A stretch of DNA of 9,400 bases, from positions 1-9,400 of the forward strand of contig JAITMT010000143.1 of the NCBI GenBank assembly GCA_031277235.1, read 5' to 3'. A program made the translations under genes and the position numbers. Source of the DNA: Tannerella sp. GTDB lineage: Bacteria > Bacteroidota > Bacteroidia > Bacteroidales > Tannerellaceae. A model generated the notes under the pieces. That model saw only the letters and a list, made by a program, of their open reading frames with translations. It ran no database searches and was not told the DNA's origin. This document shows, one piece after another, positions 7,578 to 9,400 of this stretch; position 1 is the stretch's first letter; every line of letters starts with the position of its first letter.

Positions 7578-9152
7578 TCAGCAACCGAAAACATGAACCG
7601 TTTTTCCGTCCGGTTTTTCTGTTTTTTGATGGATTTTTTCGTCCCAGGATTTTTCCCGGCTACGGTCGAAAACGACCAGCCAACCCTCCGTACAGCCGAG
7701 CGTATTCATGTATCGCAGCGTTTGCTCGACGCCTTTTTCTACAGATTGTGCGCCGCGATTGATTTTGATTTCTATCGGATATTTTTTGCCTTTATAGGTG
7801 ATGCACAAGTCCAGGCGGTCTCTTCCCGTTGCCATTTCGCGCTGTACATCGCCGCCGCCGTTGAAAATGCGCTGCAAAAACGCCTGTAAAATCAGGTGAG
7901 GCGCCGCCTCCCTATACTGATAACGCTCCTGCCAGATGTCGGAATTTTCACGCCAGAACTGTTGAAAATCCTGTAGCAGCAGGTTCATGTCCACGCGGTC
8001 GTTTTTGTAATATTTGGGCATATCGTAATGCTCAAACCGCTCGTCGCTTTGCAGCGTCATTTGCTGGTTGTAGGTCAATGTACGGATAATTACCTCGCCA
8101 TAAATCGGATTTCCGGGCACAACAGCCTTGTTGTCAGCATCCAGCCGTATCAGTCCCAGATCCTTCACATAGTTGAAATCGTCCGACATTCTGTCCAGTT
8201 TTCCGCCTTCGCCAAGCATCATCGGCTCGATCACTTTTTGCACCCGCTCTTCCTTCAGTTTGTCGAGCAACTGGTCAATATGCACGTCGCGGCGGAGAAT
8301 GATGGTCTGAATGGCTTCGGAAACCATTTCGGCGGTAACGGGTATGGAGAAATCCTTTTTAAGTTGCCGTTCCGTGATTTCGCACGCAATCGCATTCACA
8401 AGCCACGGTTGTCCCTGTGTCTGTTCAAAAGCAAGTTCCACGGCGCTTTTTTCAAAAATCTGCCCCGTTTCATCGGTATGCTGTTGATAAAGTTTTTTCA
8501 CTTCTTCTTCCGTGAAATTACGCAGTGTCAATGATTCTCTGATAATATTAAACGGGCTTGCCGTACCAAGCGTTTCCCGGTTTTCACGGATTCTTGCCTT
8601 GTAGTCGCGGAGATTTCGCATTCCGACCAGGGCAATGGACTGGGGAAAAGGCGCGATGGAACGGTTTACAAATCCGTCTCTCAATTGCCGCAAGAATGAA
8701 ATCAGCATATCTTCAGACAGGCAGTCAGCCTCGTCGAAAAAAATCACCAGAGGCTTGTCTAAACGCCTGCAATATCTTGACAAAGACAGACCAAACGCAT
8801 TCAAATAATCGGACATGTCTAAATTCTCCTTGAACTGCCCGAAATGCGGCAACTGATAGTTTTCCAGTGCGATGGCAAAAGAATTGATGGCGGCCGGCAT
8901 CCCTATTTCCGGCTCAACTACACCGTATAACTTCTCCAGCGAGTTGTAAACCGCATAGTATTTGCCCTCTTTATTGATTTTATTGGCAAGATTGATCAGC
9001 AGCGTGGTTTTTCCCGTCTGCCGAGCGGCGTGGATGACAAAGTACTGTTTCGAGTCAATCAGTTCAACCAACTCGCCATGCAAGCGCTCGGTTGCGTCAA
9101 GCATGTAATGATCGCCTTCTATGCAGGGACCTGCTACGTTAAAATATTTCAT
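7578..9152 (-). CDS. AAA-like ATPase with C-terminal PD-(D/E)XK nuclease-like domain
   Basis: A 524-residue soluble protein. The N-terminal P-loop domain has HAARQTGKTTLL (residues 41-52; Ala42 replaces the first Gly of Walker A, which is common in this group), Walker B VIFFDEAD with Asp140 and Glu141, and a sensor-like SIALVGMRN around 172-180. A winged-helix-like region follows (about 230-360). The C-terminal part has RDRLDLCI with Asp448, YPIEIKI with Glu461 and Lys463, and QTLRY with Gln477 and Tyr481; this is the D...ExK plus QxxxY pattern of the PD-(D/E)XK superfamily. Such proteins are frequent in Bacteroidota, often in several copies per genome; they are usually annotated only as ATP-binding proteins and their function is not established. 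Start ATG 9150-9152 gives the usual N-terminus of the group. No membrane segment is seen. A mobile or defence role is possible but not shown. Confidence 0.85.
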   Translation of the reverse strand: MKYFNVAGPCIEGDHYMLDATERLHGELVELIDSKQYFVIHAARQTGKTTLLINLANKINKEGKYYAVYNSLEKLYGVVEPEIGMPAAINSFAIALENYQLPHFGQFKENLDMSDYLNAFGLSLSRYCRRLDKPLVIFFDEADCLSEDMLISFLRQLRDGFVNRSIAPFPQSIALVGMRNLRDYKARIRENRETLGTASPFNIIRESLTLRNFTEEEVKKLYQQHTDETGQIFEKSAVELAFEQTQGQPWLVNAIACEITERQLKKDFSIPVTAEMVSEAIQTIILRRDVHIDQLLDKLKEERVQKVIEPMMLGEGGKLDRMSDDFNYVKDLGLIRLDADNKAVVPGNPIYGEVIIRTLTYNQQMTLQSDERFEHYDMPKYYKNDRVDMNLLLQDFQQFWRENSDIWQERYQYREAAPHLILQAFLQRIFNGGGDVQREMATGRDRLDLCITYKGKKYPIEIKINRGAQSVEKGVEQTLRYMNTLGCTEGWLVVFDRSREKSWDEKIHQKTEKPDGKTVHVFGC

Positions 9153-9169
9153 AATCCGGTATTTTTTTG

Positions 9170-9177
9170 CAAAGGTA
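9170..9177 (-). promoter_or_regulatory. Bacteroidota -7 promoter box (TACCTTTG) for the ATPase gene
   Basis: Read on the minus strand the sequence is TACCTTTG followed by C, an exact TAnnTTTG match. It ends 17 bases before the ATG of the ATPase gene, so the expected leader is only about 10-12 bases, too short for a normal Shine-Dalgarno. No clear TTG is seen at the -33 distance. The regulator gene downstream may be transcribed from this promoter too, because only 30 bases separate the two genes. Confidence 0.6.
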
Positions 9178-9400
9178 ATGTTTTTCTTTGAAAATTTCTA
9201 CCGCATGTTGCGTATTGTCCTGTTTTATTTGCGATATGCAGAAAATTTGAATGGATTTGCAGTCCGTTTTACCGTGGCAACGAGCCGGAAACCTCAGATT
9301 GAAGATCCTATGATTTTCAATCCCCTATATGCTTCGCATCCAACTTATCCAAAAATCGTTCATCCCTCATTCCCGTTCGATTAAGGAAAACCACGCTTCC
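9178..9400. other. Region upstream of the ATPase gene with no convincing gene
   Basis: Open frames exist on both strands but none has a recognisable product, a plausible start context or family motifs. A frame on the minus strand enters from the right edge and stops at 9317-9319 after 27 codons; it could be the end of a gene outside the window, but I cannot identify it. The only clear structure is the hairpin at 9297-9322. Confidence 0.5.
9297..9322. repeat. Hairpin with 11-bp stem and 4-base loop
   Basis: GATTGAAGATC (9297-9307) pairs with GATTTTCAATC (9312-9322) across the loop CTAT. Ten pairs are Watson-Crick and one is G-T as RNA read on the plus strand. No T tract follows on either strand, so a standard intrinsic terminator is not supported. 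It may be an operator, a transcript-end structure or a dispersed palindrome. Confidence 0.6.

Noticed and set aside
8028..8534. 168-codon open frame on the + strand opposite the ATPase gene
   Set aside because: It is antisense to a well-supported gene and has no start context or recognisable product.
9121..9384. 87-codon open frame on the + strand at the right edge
   Set aside because: It begins inside the ATPase gene on the other strand, crosses its promoter and the hairpin, and resembles no protein family.

Overview
The window reads as a chromosome segment of a Bacteroidota (probably Bacteroidales) bacterium. The evidence is a full-length hybrid two-component system of the Bacteroides type, several promoter -7 boxes of the TAnnTTTG form, A-rich translation starts without strong Shine-Dalgarno sequences, and moderate GC content with AT-rich gaps.

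Left part (1-3009, + strand): three genes of a probable surface-polysaccharide locus. The first is a polysaccharide deacetylase entering from the left edge. It is interrupted in frame terms by eight copies of the pentanucleotide CAATA (199-239). With eight copies the gene is out of frame; six or nine copies would restore it. This looks like a phase-variable ON/OFF switch caught in the OFF state. Two bases after its stop comes an AAC(3)-type N-acyltransferase, followed, behind its own promoter, by a class III PLP aminotransferase. Together they suggest trimming, acylation and amination of glycan or glycan precursors.

Middle (3010-3562, + strand): a compact AT-rich pair with its own well-formed promoter. 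A 56-residue acidic protein overlaps by 17 bases a 114-residue protein that resembles RelE/ParE toxins, so a toxin-antitoxin module is likely but not proven.

Right part (3582-9152, - strand): a 1321-residue hybrid two-component regulator (periplasmic 14-repeat double propeller, Y_Y_Y, membrane segment, HisKA, HATPase, receiver, AraC-type HTH) lies 30 bases downstream of a 524-residue ATPase fused to a PD-(D/E)XK nuclease-like domain. No susC/susD or glycosidase genes lie in the window, so the regulator's target is not visible here. The last ~220 bases hold no convincing gene, only one good hairpin.

The observation most worth following is the pentanucleotide switch placed between two catalytic motifs of the deacetylase.
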